Positions 53,499 to 62,296 of a stretch of DNA of 64,000 nt are shown piece after piece; the stretch's first letter is position 1; the number at the start of each line of letters is the position of its first letter. The DNA is from Lachnospiraceae bacterium MD329. Its GTDB lineage: Bacteria; Bacillota; Clostridia; UBA1381. The notes below the pieces were generated by a model, which was not told where the DNA came from, made no database searches, and saw only the letters and a program-made list of their open reading frames with translations. Position numbers and translations under genes: made by a program. The stretch lies in NCBI GenBank assembly GCA_010206265.1, contig VIQV01000026.1, positions 186,001 to 250,000 of the forward strand, read 5' to 3'.

Positions 53499-54578
53499 AT
53501 GGATAAATTATTTGTAGACTTAGGTAAAAATTCATATAATATATTGTTTTCAGACAGTTTTTCAGGTCTTGCGGAGGCACTGACTGAAATTAACGCGCCT
53601 AAAAAACTGCTTATAGTAACAGACAGTAATGTAAATGAGCTGTATGCAGATGAGGTAAACAATATACTTCATAAAAAAGGATATGACAGCGCAGTGTATG
53701 CATTCAATGCAGGTGAAGAAAACAAAAAAATGGACACTATTCTCGGAATATGCGAGGCGTGTATAAAGTATGGACTTGACAGAAAGAGTATGATAATCGC
53801 GCTTGGCGGCGGTGTGGTCGGAGATATGGCAGGCTTTGCGGCGGCTATATTTATGCGAGGAATTGATTTTGTGCAAATTCCGACTACATTGCTTTCTCAG
53901 TCTGACAGCTCTGTCGGAGGTAAGACAGGCATAGACTTTTTGGAAAGTAAAAATATACTTGGTGCATTCCATCAGCCTAAATTGGTTTATATAAATGTAG
54001 GGACACTAAAAACCCTGCCTCAGGAACAATTTGTTTCGGGAATGGGTGAGGTAATAAAACACGGCATAATCTGTGACAGAGAGTTTTTTAATTATCTTGA
54101 AGAAAACCATAGTGAAATAAAGAGCCTCGACAGCCGAAATCTTATTAAGATGGACAAAGTTAATTGTTCAATAAAAGCGAAGGTTGTTGAGCAGGACGAG
54201 AAGGAAAACGGACTGAGGGCGGTTTTGAATTTTGGTCATACCATAGGTCACGCGGTTGAGTCTGCATATGATTTTAAAATGACGCACGGCGAATGTGTCG
54301 GAATAGGAATGATAGCAGCGTCATATATTGCGTATAAGCGAGATATGATAAGCTTGAATGATTTGGAACGGATAGAAAATGTTTTAACCTTGTATGGTTT
54401 CAGAACGCGCGTTAAGCTGCCGAAGGAGGAAAAAATTCTTGAATTTATGAATAAGGATAAGAAGAAAATTGCAGGCAAGCTGAAATTTGTTCTGCCGACA
54501 GAGATAGGCGCGGTAATGCAGACAACAGATGTCAAACCGTCAGAAATCAGCGGCGCGCTGAAATATATATCGGAGTAG
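53499..54578 (+). CDS. aroB: 3-dehydroquinate synthase
   Basis: 359 residues. NAD loop IALGGGVVGDMAGFAAAIFM (near 103) and QIPTTLLSQSDSSVGGKTGI (near 127), metal His in GHTIGHAVE and HGECVGIGM (near 250-270). Second step of the shikimate pathway; aroA is at 32801, other aro genes are not here. Ribosome-binding site is weak (AAGGGG at 53484-53489), within the GGGACACTAAAA repeat. Confidence 0.95.
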   Translation: MDKLFVDLGKNSYNILFSDSFSGLAEALTEINAPKKLLIVTDSNVNELYADEVNNILHKKGYDSAVYAFNAGEENKKMDTILGICEACIKYGLDRKSMIIALGGGVVGDMAGFAAAIFMRGIDFVQIPTTLLSQSDSSVGGKTGIDFLESKNILGAFHQPKLVYINVGTLKTLPQEQFVSGMGEVIKHGIICDREFFNYLEENHSEIKSLDSRNLIKMDKVNCSIKAKVVEQDEKENGLRAVLNFGHTIGHAVESAYDFKMTHGECVGIGMIAASYIAYKRDMISLNDLERIENVLTLYGFRTRVKLPKEEKILEFMNKDKKKIAGKLKFVLPTEIGAVMQTTDVKPSEISGALKYISE

Positions 54579-54587
54579 GTGAGATTT

Positions 54588-55055
54588 ATGATTTGGTTGC
54601 TTGTTTCATTGGCAATATTGGCGGCAGACCAGATAGTCAAATATCTTGTGTCGGTAAATATTGGTGTAGGCGAAACTGCCTTTTCTGTATTAAATATTTT
54701 TGATGTTACCTATGTACAGAATCAGGGGGCAGCTTTTTCGGTGCTTTCAGGGAGAACGGTGGTATTAAGTGTAATTTCCGTGGTGTTCTGCATTGCGGTT
54801 GCAGTATTCTGGACAAAGAAAAAACCATCAAATCCACTGTTGTGCACGTCGTTGTCGTTGCTGTTTGCAGGTGCATTGGGAAATGGAATAGACAGAATAT
54901 TCCGAGGTTATGTCGTGGATTATATCAATCTGACTTTTATAAATTTTCCTGTGTTTAATATTGCGGATATAGGGGTTACGGTTGGAGCAGCGTTGTTTAT
55001 ACTGTATATAATATTTTTTGACAAAGAGGATAAAAATGGAAACAATAACGCTTGA
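54588..55055 (+). CDS. lspA: Lipoprotein signal peptidase II
   Basis: 155 residues from ATG 54588, behind AGGTGAG (54576-54582); a GTG at 54579 is possible. Four transmembrane helices; catalytic Asp pair in GNGIDRIFRGYVVDYINL (near 108) and VFNIADIGVTVGA (near 128). It trims lipoproteins after Lgt acts. The last 20 bases overlap the next gene. Confidence 0.94.
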   Translation: MIWLLVSLAILAADQIVKYLVSVNIGVGETAFSVLNIFDVTYVQNQGAAFSVLSGRTVVLSVISVVFCIAVAVFWTKKKPSNPLLCTSLSLLFAGALGNGIDRIFRGYVVDYINLTFINFPVFNIADIGVTVGAALFILYIIFFDKEDKNGNNNA

Positions 55056-55947
55056 GGTTAAGCCAGAAAATGAAGGCGAACGCCTTGATAAATTTATAGC
55101 GGATAACAGTGATATTTCACGCAGTTATGCGGCAAAGTTATGTGATGAGGGACTTGTCACGCTTTCGGATAAACAGTTAAAGAAAAAAGACAGGGTTTCC
55201 GTCGGAGATAAGATTGTAATACAGATTCCTGAACCGACAGAGTTGTCTGTTGAAGGAGAGGATATACCGCTTGATATTGTTTATGAGGACAGTGACGTTA
55301 TAGTAATAAACAAACCTCAGGGTATGTGCGTACATCCGGCTGTAGGAAATGAGAGCGGTACGCTTGTAAACGGGCTTGTTTATCATTGCGGCAACGAGCT
55401 GTCGGCAATAAACGGTGTTATACGTCCGGGAATTGTTCATAGGATAGATAAAGACACATCGGGACTTTTAATTGTTGCAAAGAATAACGATGCGCATTTA
55501 AAGCTGTCAGAACAGCTGAAGGAGCGTAAGGCATTAAGAAAGTACATTGCAATAGTAAACGGAAATATTCGTGAAGATGGAGGCACGGTAAACAAACCTA
55601 TTTCAAGAAATCCGTCAGACAGAAAAAAGATGGCGGTTGTCGCAGGAGGAAGAGAGGCTGTAACTCATTTTAACGTGCTTGAACGTTTTGGACAGTATAC
55701 TTTGATAGAATGTATTCTGGAAACGGGCAGAACACATCAGATACGCGTGCATATGGCGTCAATCGGTCATAGCATAGTTGGCGATCCTCTGTACGGCATT
55801 AAAAAAGAAAAGTTTAATCTGAACGGTCAATTGCTCCACGCAAAGACAATTGGATTCGAACATCCGAGTACAGGTAAGATGATGGAGTTCTCATCAGAAA
55901 TACCTGAGTATTTTGTAAATGTGTTAAAAAAACTGAGGAAATTATAA
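55036..55947 (+). CDS. RluD-family pseudouridine synthase
   Basis: 303 residues from ATG 55036, behind AGAGGAT. N-terminal S4 domain (about 12-60; EGERLDKFIADNSDISRSYA), then the synthase domain with the catalytic Asp in VHRIDKDTSGLLIVAK (near 135). LspA followed by RluD-like is the ylyB/lspA order found in Firmicutes. It modifies large-subunit rRNA; the exact site is not readable. Confidence 0.94.
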   Translation: METITLEVKPENEGERLDKFIADNSDISRSYAAKLCDEGLVTLSDKQLKKKDRVSVGDKIVIQIPEPTELSVEGEDIPLDIVYEDSDVIVINKPQGMCVHPAVGNESGTLVNGLVYHCGNELSAINGVIRPGIVHRIDKDTSGLLIVAKNNDAHLKLSEQLKERKALRKYIAIVNGNIREDGGTVNKPISRNPSDRKKMAVVAGGREAVTHFNVLERFGQYTLIECILETGRTHQIRVHMASIGHSIVGDPLYGIKKEKFNLNGQLLHAKTIGFEHPSTGKMMEFSSEIPEYFVNVLKKLRKL

Positions 55948-55975
55948 ACTTTTAATTAAATTTCTGCGCTAAGTC

Positions 55976-56004
55976 TTGAATTTTTATGCAAGAAAGCGTA
56001 TTAT
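55976..56004 (+). promoter_or_regulatory. Promoter for the ddl-murI run
   Basis: TTGAAT (55976-55981), 17 bases, TATTAT (55999-56004). Ribosome-binding site AAGGGGTGA (56024-56032) follows. Confidence 0.55.
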
Positions 56005-56041
56005 AGAAGATATAGAACTGAATTAAGGGGTGAAGTGCATA

Positions 56042-57097
56042 ATGAAAGAATTGTGCGTTATATTCGGCGGACGCTCGCCTGAGCATACTATTTCAAGAAT
56101 GTCGGTTACATCAATTTTACATAATCTTAATAAAAACAAATATAACATAACGCTTATCGGAATCACGGAAAAAGGCGAATGGTACTTATATACTGGTGAT
56201 TGGGATAAAATAAAAAATGGTGACTGGGAGAAGGATAACGAGCATAAAAGACGTGCCGTTTTGTCGCCTGACGCGGTGGATAAATCTATACTGTTGCTTG
56301 ACGGTGGTATGGAGAAAATACATCCCGACGTTATTTTTCCAGTACTTCACGGTGAGTTTGGCGAGGACGGAACAATTCAGGGTCTTTTTGAGCTTGCCGA
56401 TATTCCGTATGTAGGAATGGGCGTAATGGCGTCGGCAAACAGTATTGACAAAACATCTACCAAAATTGTCTTGCAAAGTGCAGGGATTCCGCAGGCTGAC
56501 TGGGTAGTCGTGCAGAGGAATGATGATTTTGAAAAGAAAATGGATGAAATTGAAGAGAAGCTTGGTTATCCGTGCTTTGTAAAGCCTGCGAGAACAGGTT
56601 CGTCTGTAGGAGTAGGAAAAGCGCATAACAGGGCTGAGCTTATGGACGCGCTTAGAAATGCGGCTCAGTTTGACAGGAAGATACTTGTGGAGGAGAATAT
56701 TGACGGTCACGAGGTGGAGTGTGCCGTTTTGGGTAATGATGAACCTAAAGCCGCAACTGTAGGTGAAATTATGCCGACTGTTGAATTTTATGATTTTGAC
56801 GCTAAATATAATGATGATTCAACAAAACTGCAGATTCCTGCCGACTTGCCTAACGATACTATTGAAAAAATCAGAGAATATGCGGTTACTGCATTTAAGG
56901 CGCTTGACGGCAGCGGTTTGTCACGTGTTGATTTTTTTGTTCGTCATAGTGACGGAAGTGTTGTGCTGAATGAAATAAATACTTTACCGGGTTTCACTGA
57001 TATCAGTATGTATCCGAAACTTTGGGGAGCAGTGGGAATAGAATACAGCGAGCTTTTAGACAGACTGATTGAGCTTGCGGAAAAGAGAGTCAGATAA
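56042..57097 (+). CDS. ddl: D-alanine--D-alanine ligase
   Basis: 351 residues from ATG 56042 (MKELCVIFGGRSPEHTISRM). ATP-grasp with FGGRSPEHTIS, PVLHGEFGEDGTIQGLFELA, FVKPARTGSSVGVGKA and NEINTLPGFTDISMYPKLW. It joins D-Ala for peptidoglycan; the active-site loop is of the D-Ala, not D-lactate, type as far as can be seen. TAATG overlap with murI. Confidence 0.95.
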   Translation: MKELCVIFGGRSPEHTISRMSVTSILHNLNKNKYNITLIGITEKGEWYLYTGDWDKIKNGDWEKDNEHKRRAVLSPDAVDKSILLLDGGMEKIHPDVIFPVLHGEFGEDGTIQGLFELADIPYVGMGVMASANSIDKTSTKIVLQSAGIPQADWVVVQRNDDFEKKMDEIEEKLGYPCFVKPARTGSSVGVGKAHNRAELMDALRNAAQFDRKILVEENIDGHEVECAVLGNDEPKAATVGEIMPTVEFYDFDAKYNDDSTKLQIPADLPNDTIEKIREYAVTAFKALDGSGLSRVDFFVRHSDGSVVLNEINTLPGFTDISMYPKLWGAVGIEYSELLDRLIELAEKRVR

Positions 57098-57906
57098 TGA
57101 ATAACAAGAGTATCGGTGTTTTCGACTCCGGACTTGGCGGTCTTACGGCAGTTAAACAGATTATGCAGGAACTTCCCAATGAGAGTATTATATATTTCGG
57201 CGATACAGGCAGAGTACCGTACGGTACACGTTCGCGTGATACAATTTTAAAATATACACGCGGGGATATTCGTTTTTTGCAGACATTTGATGTTAAGGTG
57301 ATTGTTATAGCCTGCGGTACGGCAAGTTCAGCCGCGCTGCCTATGATAAAGGACGAATTTAACGTACCGATAGTAGGAGTTATAGATGCTGCTGTATATG
57401 CGGCAGTACGTGCTACCAGAAATAAGAAAATAGGAGTAATAGGCACACAGGGTACTATAAAAAGCGGTGAATATGAAAAACAGATAAATGATTATGATAA
57501 TGAAATGCAGGTGTTTTCCAGAGCGTGTCCGCTGTTTGTACCGCTTGTTGAAAACGGACATTTCAACACTCCCGTGACTAAATTGTTAGTTGAAGAATAT
57601 TTACAGGAAATACGCTCGGAGGGTGTGGATACGCTTATTCTGGGCTGTACGCATTATCCTCTTCTTGAAAAAGCAATAGGCGAGTATATGGGAGAAGATG
57701 TTACGCTTATCAATTCAGGCGCGGAGGTTGCAAAGTACCTCAAAAAGAAATTGGACAGTGATATGGCGCACAGTGATAAAACTGAGGGAAACAGATACAG
57801 ATATTATGTGAGCGACGATATATCAAGCTTTGAGGAATTGGGAGGCATATTCCTTGAACGTGAAATAAACGGACAGGTGACTAAGATTGACATTGAAAAA
57901 TACTGA
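57097..57906 (+). CDS. murI: Glutamate racemase
   Basis: 269 residues. DSGLGGLTAVKQIMQ (near 9), catalytic Cys in VIACGTASSAALP (near 72) and LILGCTHYPLLE (near 184). It supplies D-glutamate for the cell wall. It overlaps ddl by one base and the following gene by 20 bases, so all are likely co-expressed. Confidence 0.96.
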   Translation: MNNKSIGVFDSGLGGLTAVKQIMQELPNESIIYFGDTGRVPYGTRSRDTILKYTRGDIRFLQTFDVKVIVIACGTASSAALPMIKDEFNVPIVGVIDAAVYAAVRATRNKKIGVIGTQGTIKSGEYEKQINDYDNEMQVFSRACPLFVPLVENGHFNTPVTKLLVEEYLQEIRSEGVDTLILGCTHYPLLEKAIGEYMGEDVTLINSGAEVAKYLKKKLDSDMAHSDKTEGNRYRYYVSDDISSFEELGGIFLEREINGQVTKIDIEKY

Positions 57907-58309
57907 TAACGAATACATAATAGCAGTTGTCAATAAACAGATGATTGACGGACATACAGAAGAAATATCGGAAACTGCCTGCGGCAGTTTTTATGAAAAG
58001 AACGATAAACAGTATATACTGTATAAAATTGAATCAGACGGTGACAGAATATCTGTTATGATAAAAATAGATAATGACACGGTTATTATAAAGCGCAGCG
58101 GTTCGGTTCAGAGCTCAATGGAATATAGAATCGGAGGCAAACGCAGTTTTTTATATAGACTGCCTTATGGTGAAATTGAAATGGAGCTTGAAACACAGCA
58201 GATTATTTCAAGTCTTACTCCCCAAGGAGGCAAGGTAAAGCTTGTTTATACGCTGTCAATGCAGGGTGAAGAGTATTATAACGACACAGAAATAACGGTT
58301 AAGAGGTAA
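57887..58309 (+). CDS. DUF1934 (YwiB-like) protein
   Basis: 140 residues, TTG start at 57887 behind AGGTGA (57875-57880), with a near-ideal 6-base gap. Beta-rich, calycin-like family: QYILYKIESDGDRISVMIKI and KRSFLYRLPYGEIEMELETQ. Seen next to envelope or arginine-tRNA genes in Firmicutes; function not known. It ends 4 bases before ctpA. Confidence 0.8.
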   Translation: MTLKNTDNEYIIAVVNKQMIDGHTEEISETACGSFYEKNDKQYILYKIESDGDRISVMIKIDNDTVIIKRSGSVQSSMEYRIGGKRSFLYRLPYGEIEMELETQQIISSLTPQGGKVKLVYTLSMQGEEYYNDTEITVKR

Positions 58310-58313
58310 GGAT

Positions 58314-59765
58314 ATGAAGTTCAGAAAATTAACAGCGGCGGCAATAACGATTGTGATGTTGTTTTCATCACAGTCTATATTTGCAGCGCCGCAGGAAAAT
58401 ACACAGGAATACAGCGGAGAGTTTGAGGTGTTTAGAAGTATAGCGGATTTTGTTGCGAATAATTATATTGACGATTCGTATACAATTGAAGATATAATGA
58501 AAAAAGGACTTTCAGAGCTTTTAGAGAATGATGAACAGCTGTTGATTGAACTGCTAAAGGCAACGCTTGAAAGTATGGACGATTACAGCGAGTTTTACAC
58601 TCCGGAAGAGTTTAAAAAGTTTCAGGAACAGCTGAATAAGACTTTTTATGGTATCGGAGTGTCTGTAAAGCAGATGGAAAGCGGTTATATAGAAATTGTA
58701 GGATTTCCGTCCGGCAGTGATAATGCGCAGAAAGCAGGTTTTGAAGTCGGAGATAAAATTGTTAAGGTTGACGGTAATGATGTGACAGGTCTTGACCTTC
58801 AGTCAGTTCGTGACAGACTGGTTGGTGAAGAAGGTACTACAGTTGCGGTTACAGTCCTTCGTGATGGTAAAGAAATTGAGCTTACTGCACAGCGCATTGC
58901 GACTAACGACAGAACCGTGGCAGGCGCGGTGCTCAAAGGTGATATAGGATATATACAAATACTTACTTTCGGTCTGAAAACAGATGAGGAATTTGCAGAA
59001 CAGCTTGATGTAATGCGTGAAAAAGGTGTTAAAAAGATTATACTTGACCTTAGAAATAACGGCGGAGGCGTTGTAAATGCGGCAATAGGAATAGCGGAAT
59101 TGATTGTGCCGAAGGGTAAAATTATTGATGTTAAATACAGACAGCCTGAATATAACGCTACATATAATTCACAGTTAGAGAAAAAGGAATTTGACTTTGC
59201 AGTGCTTGTAAACAGTCATACGGCGTCGTCGGCTGAAATACTGGCAAGCGCAATACAGGATTCGGGCGCAGGTAAATTGGTTGGTGAAACAACATTCGGC
59301 AAGGCGGTAATACAGAATACATATACAACCGTAAGTTCTGCAATTAAGCTGACAACAGGAAAGTATATTACAAGAAACGGAAAAGAGATAAATAAGGTTG
59401 GTTTAACGCCTGATATAGAAGTAAAAGATACAATTTCGGGTGTTGATATGAATGAATTTACTGCTTTTGATTATACAACACGCACCTCCTGCGGATTCAG
59501 GAGTAATAACGTAAAATCAGCGAAGGAAAAACTGAAATTGCTCGGAATTTATGAAGGTGATACAGAAAATGATATGTTAGATACAGGTTTCAGAAACGTA
59601 TTGAAGGAATTTCAGCGTCAGAATGATATTCTTGCATACGGAGTACTTGATGTAGTAACACAGGAAACTATAGATGATATTATATCCAAAGTGGAAATAA
59701 CAGATAATAAGCAGTTTGAAACAGCGTATGAACTGCTCGGCGGAAATGTTGACAATCTGGAATAA
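58314..59765 (+). CDS. Secreted S41-family C-terminal processing peptidase with peptidoglycan-binding domain
   Basis: 483 residues. A signal peptide (1-25, ending IFAAPQ) precedes a PDZ domain (about 95-185; EVGDKIVKVDGNDVTGLDLQ), the S41 protease core with catalytic Ser in NSHTASSAEILASAI (near 303) and Lys in GETTFGKAVIQNTYTT (near 328), then a C-terminal peptidoglycan-binding repeat (about 395-460; FRSNNVKSAKEKLKLLGIYEG, shortened here). CtpA/CtpB proteases cleave envelope and sporulation regulators. Ribosome-binding site GAGGTAAGGA. Confidence 0.92.
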   Translation: MKFRKLTAAAITIVMLFSSQSIFAAPQENTQEYSGEFEVFRSIADFVANNYIDDSYTIEDIMKKGLSELLENDEQLLIELLKATLESMDDYSEFYTPEEFKKFQEQLNKTFYGIGVSVKQMESGYIEIVGFPSGSDNAQKAGFEVGDKIVKVDGNDVTGLDLQSVRDRLVGEEGTTVAVTVLRDGKEIELTAQRIATNDRTVAGAVLKGDIGYIQILTFGLKTDEEFAEQLDVMREKGVKKIILDLRNNGGGVVNAAIGIAELIVPKGKIIDVKYRQPEYNATYNSQLEKKEFDFAVLVNSHTASSAEILASAIQDSGAGKLVGETTFGKAVIQNTYTTVSSAIKLTTGKYITRNGKEINKVGLTPDIEVKDTISGVDMNEFTAFDYTTRTSCGFRSNNVKSAKEKLKLLGIYEGDTENDMLDTGFRNVLKEFQRQNDILAYGVLDVVTQETIDDIISKVEITDNKQFETAYELLGGNVDNLE

Positions 59766-59849
59766 GAAAAAACAGCGTTCTTTTGGTAAATGGTAATAAG
59801 GAAGTATTAAAAACCATTACTATTTACCGACAAACAGAGTGTAAAGGAA

Positions 59850-59897
59850 ACGCGCATATCACTTGATTACAGATTGATATGCGTGTTTTATTTTTCT
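59850..59897 (+). terminator. ctpA terminator
   Basis: ACGCGCATATCA (59850-59861) pairs with TGATATGCGTGT (59875-59886), one wobble pair, followed by TTTATTTTTC. Confidence 0.7.
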
Positions 59898-60037
59898 CTA
59901 AATGCTTATGGTCTATATGTCAGCATTTAGAGGTTAAAAAAGCCTTATTTTATGCGGCTTTCAGAGGTCGAAACAGCCAAAGTAATGATATTATATTAAA
60001 ACCCTCAAAATCGCACTTCTAACCGTCCCTCAAAACA

Positions 60038-60068
60038 GAAAAAGAGTAACCATTTTTTGTGGTTACTC
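60038..60068 (-). terminator. Terminator of the element gene run
   Basis: On the minus strand GAGTAACCA (60068-60060) pairs with TGGTTACTC (60052-60044), then a T run, directly after the last gene's stop codon. Confidence 0.75.
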
Positions 60069-60077
60069 TCAATCCAT

Positions 60078-60281
60078 TTATCTGTCAATGTCAAATTTTA
60101 ATACCGCTTTCATCAGTCTTGCTCTGATTTCTTCCGCATACACATAATTAACAACGCCGTTATATGTTGCAAAAAACTGAATGTATGCGTTGTAATGTGC
60201 TAACAGTTTTTGCATAGCTTCGGAGTCGCCGACATTCGCCTTTCTGATTGTTTCAAAGTCGGGCGAGATATACTTATTCAT
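60078..60281 (-). CDS. Small helix-turn-helix protein of Tn1549-like elements
   Basis: 67 residues from ATG 60281 (MNKYISPDFETIRKANVGD). It resembles the HTH_16 group found beside the sigma factor at the ends of Tn1549-type elements: EAMQKLLAHYNAYIQFFATY and a C-terminal RARLMKAVLKFDI. It overlaps the sigma factor gene's 3' end by 8 bases, so the two are coupled. It is likely a regulator of the element's recombination genes, which are missing. Confidence 0.75.
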   Translation of the reverse strand: MNKYISPDFETIRKANVGDSEAMQKLLAHYNAYIQFFATYNGVVNYVYAEEIRARLMKAVLKFDIDR

Positions 60282-60702
60282 TTTCGCCGCCCTCCATAAG
60301 CTCACGCAGCTTTCCTAATGCCCGGACGTGAATGTAGCTGATACTCTGATGTGGTTTACCTAACATCTTTGCAATCTCGGTCAGCTTGAAATTTGCAAAG
60401 TAGTACATCAAAATTATATCTCGCTTTTTCTTTGGCAACTGCAATAATGCGTTCCCTAAATCGTAATCATTGATAGAAAATTGATATCCAAAGGCTTCAA
60501 AGTGATATTGCAAAATCGGGTATGTATCACATCCGCCGCACTCTGAAAAATAGTCGTTTGGTATGTCCTCAAAAGAAACATAGCGCTCCGCATATTTAGC
60601 GCTTTCACGGTAAAGGTTAATTGACTGATACCGTATTGTCTTTTTGCAATAGTAGTCAAAACAATGTCTGATATGCTCCTTTTGTTCGTCCGTATATTTC
60701 AT
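60274..60702 (-). CDS. Sigma-70-family sigma factor of conjugative elements
   Basis: 142 residues from ATG 60702, behind GGAGGAAT. The C-terminal half is a region-4 helix-turn-helix (LPKKKRDIILMYYFANFKLT, then EIAKMLGKPHQSISYIHVRA). Residues 1-75 are short and lack a typical region 2, as in Tn916/Tn1549 Orf-type sigma factors. It probably activates transfer or excision genes of the element. Confidence 0.85.
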   Translation of the reverse strand: MKYTDEQKEHIRHCFDYYCKKTIRYQSINLYRESAKYAERYVSFEDIPNDYFSECGGCDTYPILQYHFEAFGYQFSINDYDLGNALLQLPKKKRDIILMYYFANFKLTEIAKMLGKPHQSISYIHVRALGKLRELMEGGENE

Positions 60703-60836
60703 TGTTATTCCTCCAGAATTGATTTTTATTTTTTCAAAATCAATTCTGAATGGCGGGGAGTGACAGCAGGGCAAAAGAAAAAGCCGACAATTTGCTATGC
60801 TTCTGCAAATTATCGGCTCTGCGTCTTGCGGCTTTG

Positions 60837-61025
60837 TTATAAACTCTGCGTCTGTGCGTCTGGCTCTTTAATAACGGTTATATTAAATTGCTTTGCGTTT
60901 ATCAATGTTTCATTTTTGCACTTGGGACAGAATAAAGGAAAATTCTTTAATTCTGTATCTTCCCGCAATTTTACCCTTGCCTTGTTATGGCATATCGGGC
61001 AAAATAGCCATTTATAATTATTCAT
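60837..61025 (-). CDS. Cysteine-rich KTR-type protein
   Basis: 62 residues from ATG 61025, behind AGGAGC. Two CxxC pairs, FCPICHNKAR (near 10) and FCPKCKNETL (near 32), suggest a zinc ribbon; KARVKLREDTELKNFPLFCP is typical of the KTR group. Companion of the sigma factor in Tn1549-like elements. Different from the member at 12847, so not a local duplicate. Confidence 0.8.
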   Translation of the reverse strand: MNNYKWLFCPICHNKARVKLREDTELKNFPLFCPKCKNETLINAKQFNITVIKEPDAQTQSL

Positions 61026-61048
61026 ACTTAGTTGCTCCTATAAGCTCT

Positions 61049-61516
61049 TTATTCGATATTCAGTTCTATATTTCCCGTAAAGGATTTTCCGCAGACACCA
61101 ATATAATTGCCGCCCTCCGGTAATGTTATTGTGTCATTATATCTGCCGCTTACTTCAAGCAGAATAACAGGTTCATTACTGCCGGAAGTCCAAAACAGCT
61201 GTGCTGTTCCGTCTGTGATTTCCAAATTACAGGAAACGAAAATATCCTTGCCGTTTTCACGGTCAATAGACGTTCCGCCGAATAAGTATTCGGTATCGGA
61301 AAAATCTTTATATTCTGCCTTATATGTTCCTGTGTAATGGTCGTCTCCGTATTTGCGCTCGCCTTTTAACGAAATATTATTGGTAAGAGCTGCATTTCCG
61401 GCTAACTGAAGAATGCTGTTATAACCGCCGAGTATTTGGTCTTTTGAACACGAGCAAAAAAAGGAGCTGCCTATACATACACATAATATTGCAATTATCT
61501 TTTTCAATGCAATCAC
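61049..61516 (-). CDS. Putative lipoprotein beside the ABC transporter
   Basis: 155 residues. The N-terminus MIALKKIIAILCVCIGSSFF then CSCSKDQ reads as a lipoprotein signal with an atypical box (Phe-Phe-Cys-Ser-Cys; two candidate cysteines). The mature part is beta-rich with GTYKAEYKDFSDTEYLFGG and SGRYNDTITLPEGGNYIGV. Its start overlaps the permease gene by 4 bases, so it belongs to that operon. It may be an immunity-type accessory lipoprotein (like NisI or LanI), but no homologous motif is recognised. Confidence 0.6.
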   Translation of the reverse strand: MIALKKIIAILCVCIGSSFFCSCSKDQILGGYNSILQLAGNAALTNNISLKGERKYGDDHYTGTYKAEYKDFSDTEYLFGGTSIDRENGKDIFVSCNLEITDGTAQLFWTSGSNEPVILLEVSGRYNDTITLPEGGNYIGVCGKSFTGNIELNIE

Positions 61517-62292
61517 CAGCCTTTCTTTTGTGCAGGACTTTTTTTCTTTTTAACTGTTTTTTTCGGTTCTCTGTCTTTTATCAGAATTATAATAAGCGCT
61601 GTCAGCACTATCATAATAAGCATACTGAAAACACACACCGGCATATTCCAATTTACAGCGGTGTCATAGTTTCGGTAGCCAATCAAGCCTAAACTTGCAG
61701 TAATCGGATAAAGATTTGCCAAAGTCATATTTCCTGCGGCAAACATTCCGCCGTATCCGTAAACGAACGCTATAATTGCGCCTATCATATTGCCATTCGG
61801 TATTTGAGCCGCTATGGCGATAATCGGCAATACGGCAATATATAGAAACAAACAATTTAATGTAATTTGAATAAGCGCCTGTAATGACAACATTACAGAA
61901 AATCCCGGAAATCCTACCACTAATTCAGCGCAAACAGTGAATAATGTACTTATCACACCAAAGAATACAGAAATCAGTCCGCATACAATAAGTTTTCCGC
62001 ATAATAATCTTCGATATGAAATCGGTATCGGCAAGATGATTTTCAGAGTATCGTCTTTTTCTTCTCTTGCTATTGTATATCCTGCGATTAAAGTAATACA
62101 CATAGGAAATATTGTCAAAGCGTTATTCTTAATAACCTGTTCAGCCAAATTTGAAAATGTCCAGACACTCCCGTCTTCTGCCGTTGAAGTAAACAATGTC
62201 AGAAAAACGGTAAACAGCATTAGTAAAACGCCCGCCCACAGTATATGATAACGCTTTAATTTCAATAATTCTGTTTTAACAATTCGGTACAT
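61513..62292 (-). CDS. Lantibiotic-immunity-type ABC permease (LanG/MutG-like)
   Basis: 259 residues from ATG 62292, behind GGAGTGA. Six or so transmembrane helices; the N-terminus MYRIVKTELLKLKRYHILWA and IAREEKDDTLKIILPIPISY are typical of ABC-2-type permeases for lantibiotic self-protection. With the second permease and ATPase upstream it forms a LanFEG-like exporter. The C-terminus ends in a lysine-rich tail. Substrate peptide unknown; no lantibiotic precursor or two-component sensor is in the window. Confidence 0.85.
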   Translation of the reverse strand: MYRIVKTELLKLKRYHILWAGVLLMLFTVFLTLFTSTAEDGSVWTFSNLAEQVIKNNALTIFPMCITLIAGYTIAREEKDDTLKIILPIPISYRRLLCGKLIVCGLISVFFGVISTLFTVCAELVVGFPGFSVMLSLQALIQITLNCLFLYIAVLPIIAIAAQIPNGNMIGAIIAFVYGYGGMFAAGNMTLANLYPITASLGLIGYRNYDTAVNWNMPVCVFSMLIMIVLTALIIILIKDREPKKTVKKKKSPAQKKGW

Positions 62293-62296
62293 AATG

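Larger units (their letters stand above)
59766..60077. other. Junction between ctpA and the conjugative-element genes
   Basis: 312 bases without a gene. Hairpins are at 59785-59828 (GGTAAATGGTAAT against ATTACTATTTACC, one mismatch), 59850-59886 (ACGCGCATATCA against TGATATGCGTGT) and 60044-60068. The first two lie on the ctpA side. The stretch around 59998-60036 is followed by the terminator of the minus-strand element genes. No integrase or excisionase frame is present. Confidence 0.5.

Noticed and set aside
60837-61025. The two KTR proteins as a duplication linking both accessory regions
   Set aside because: The proteins at 12847 and 60837 share only the cysteine pattern, so the regions are probably of separate origin.
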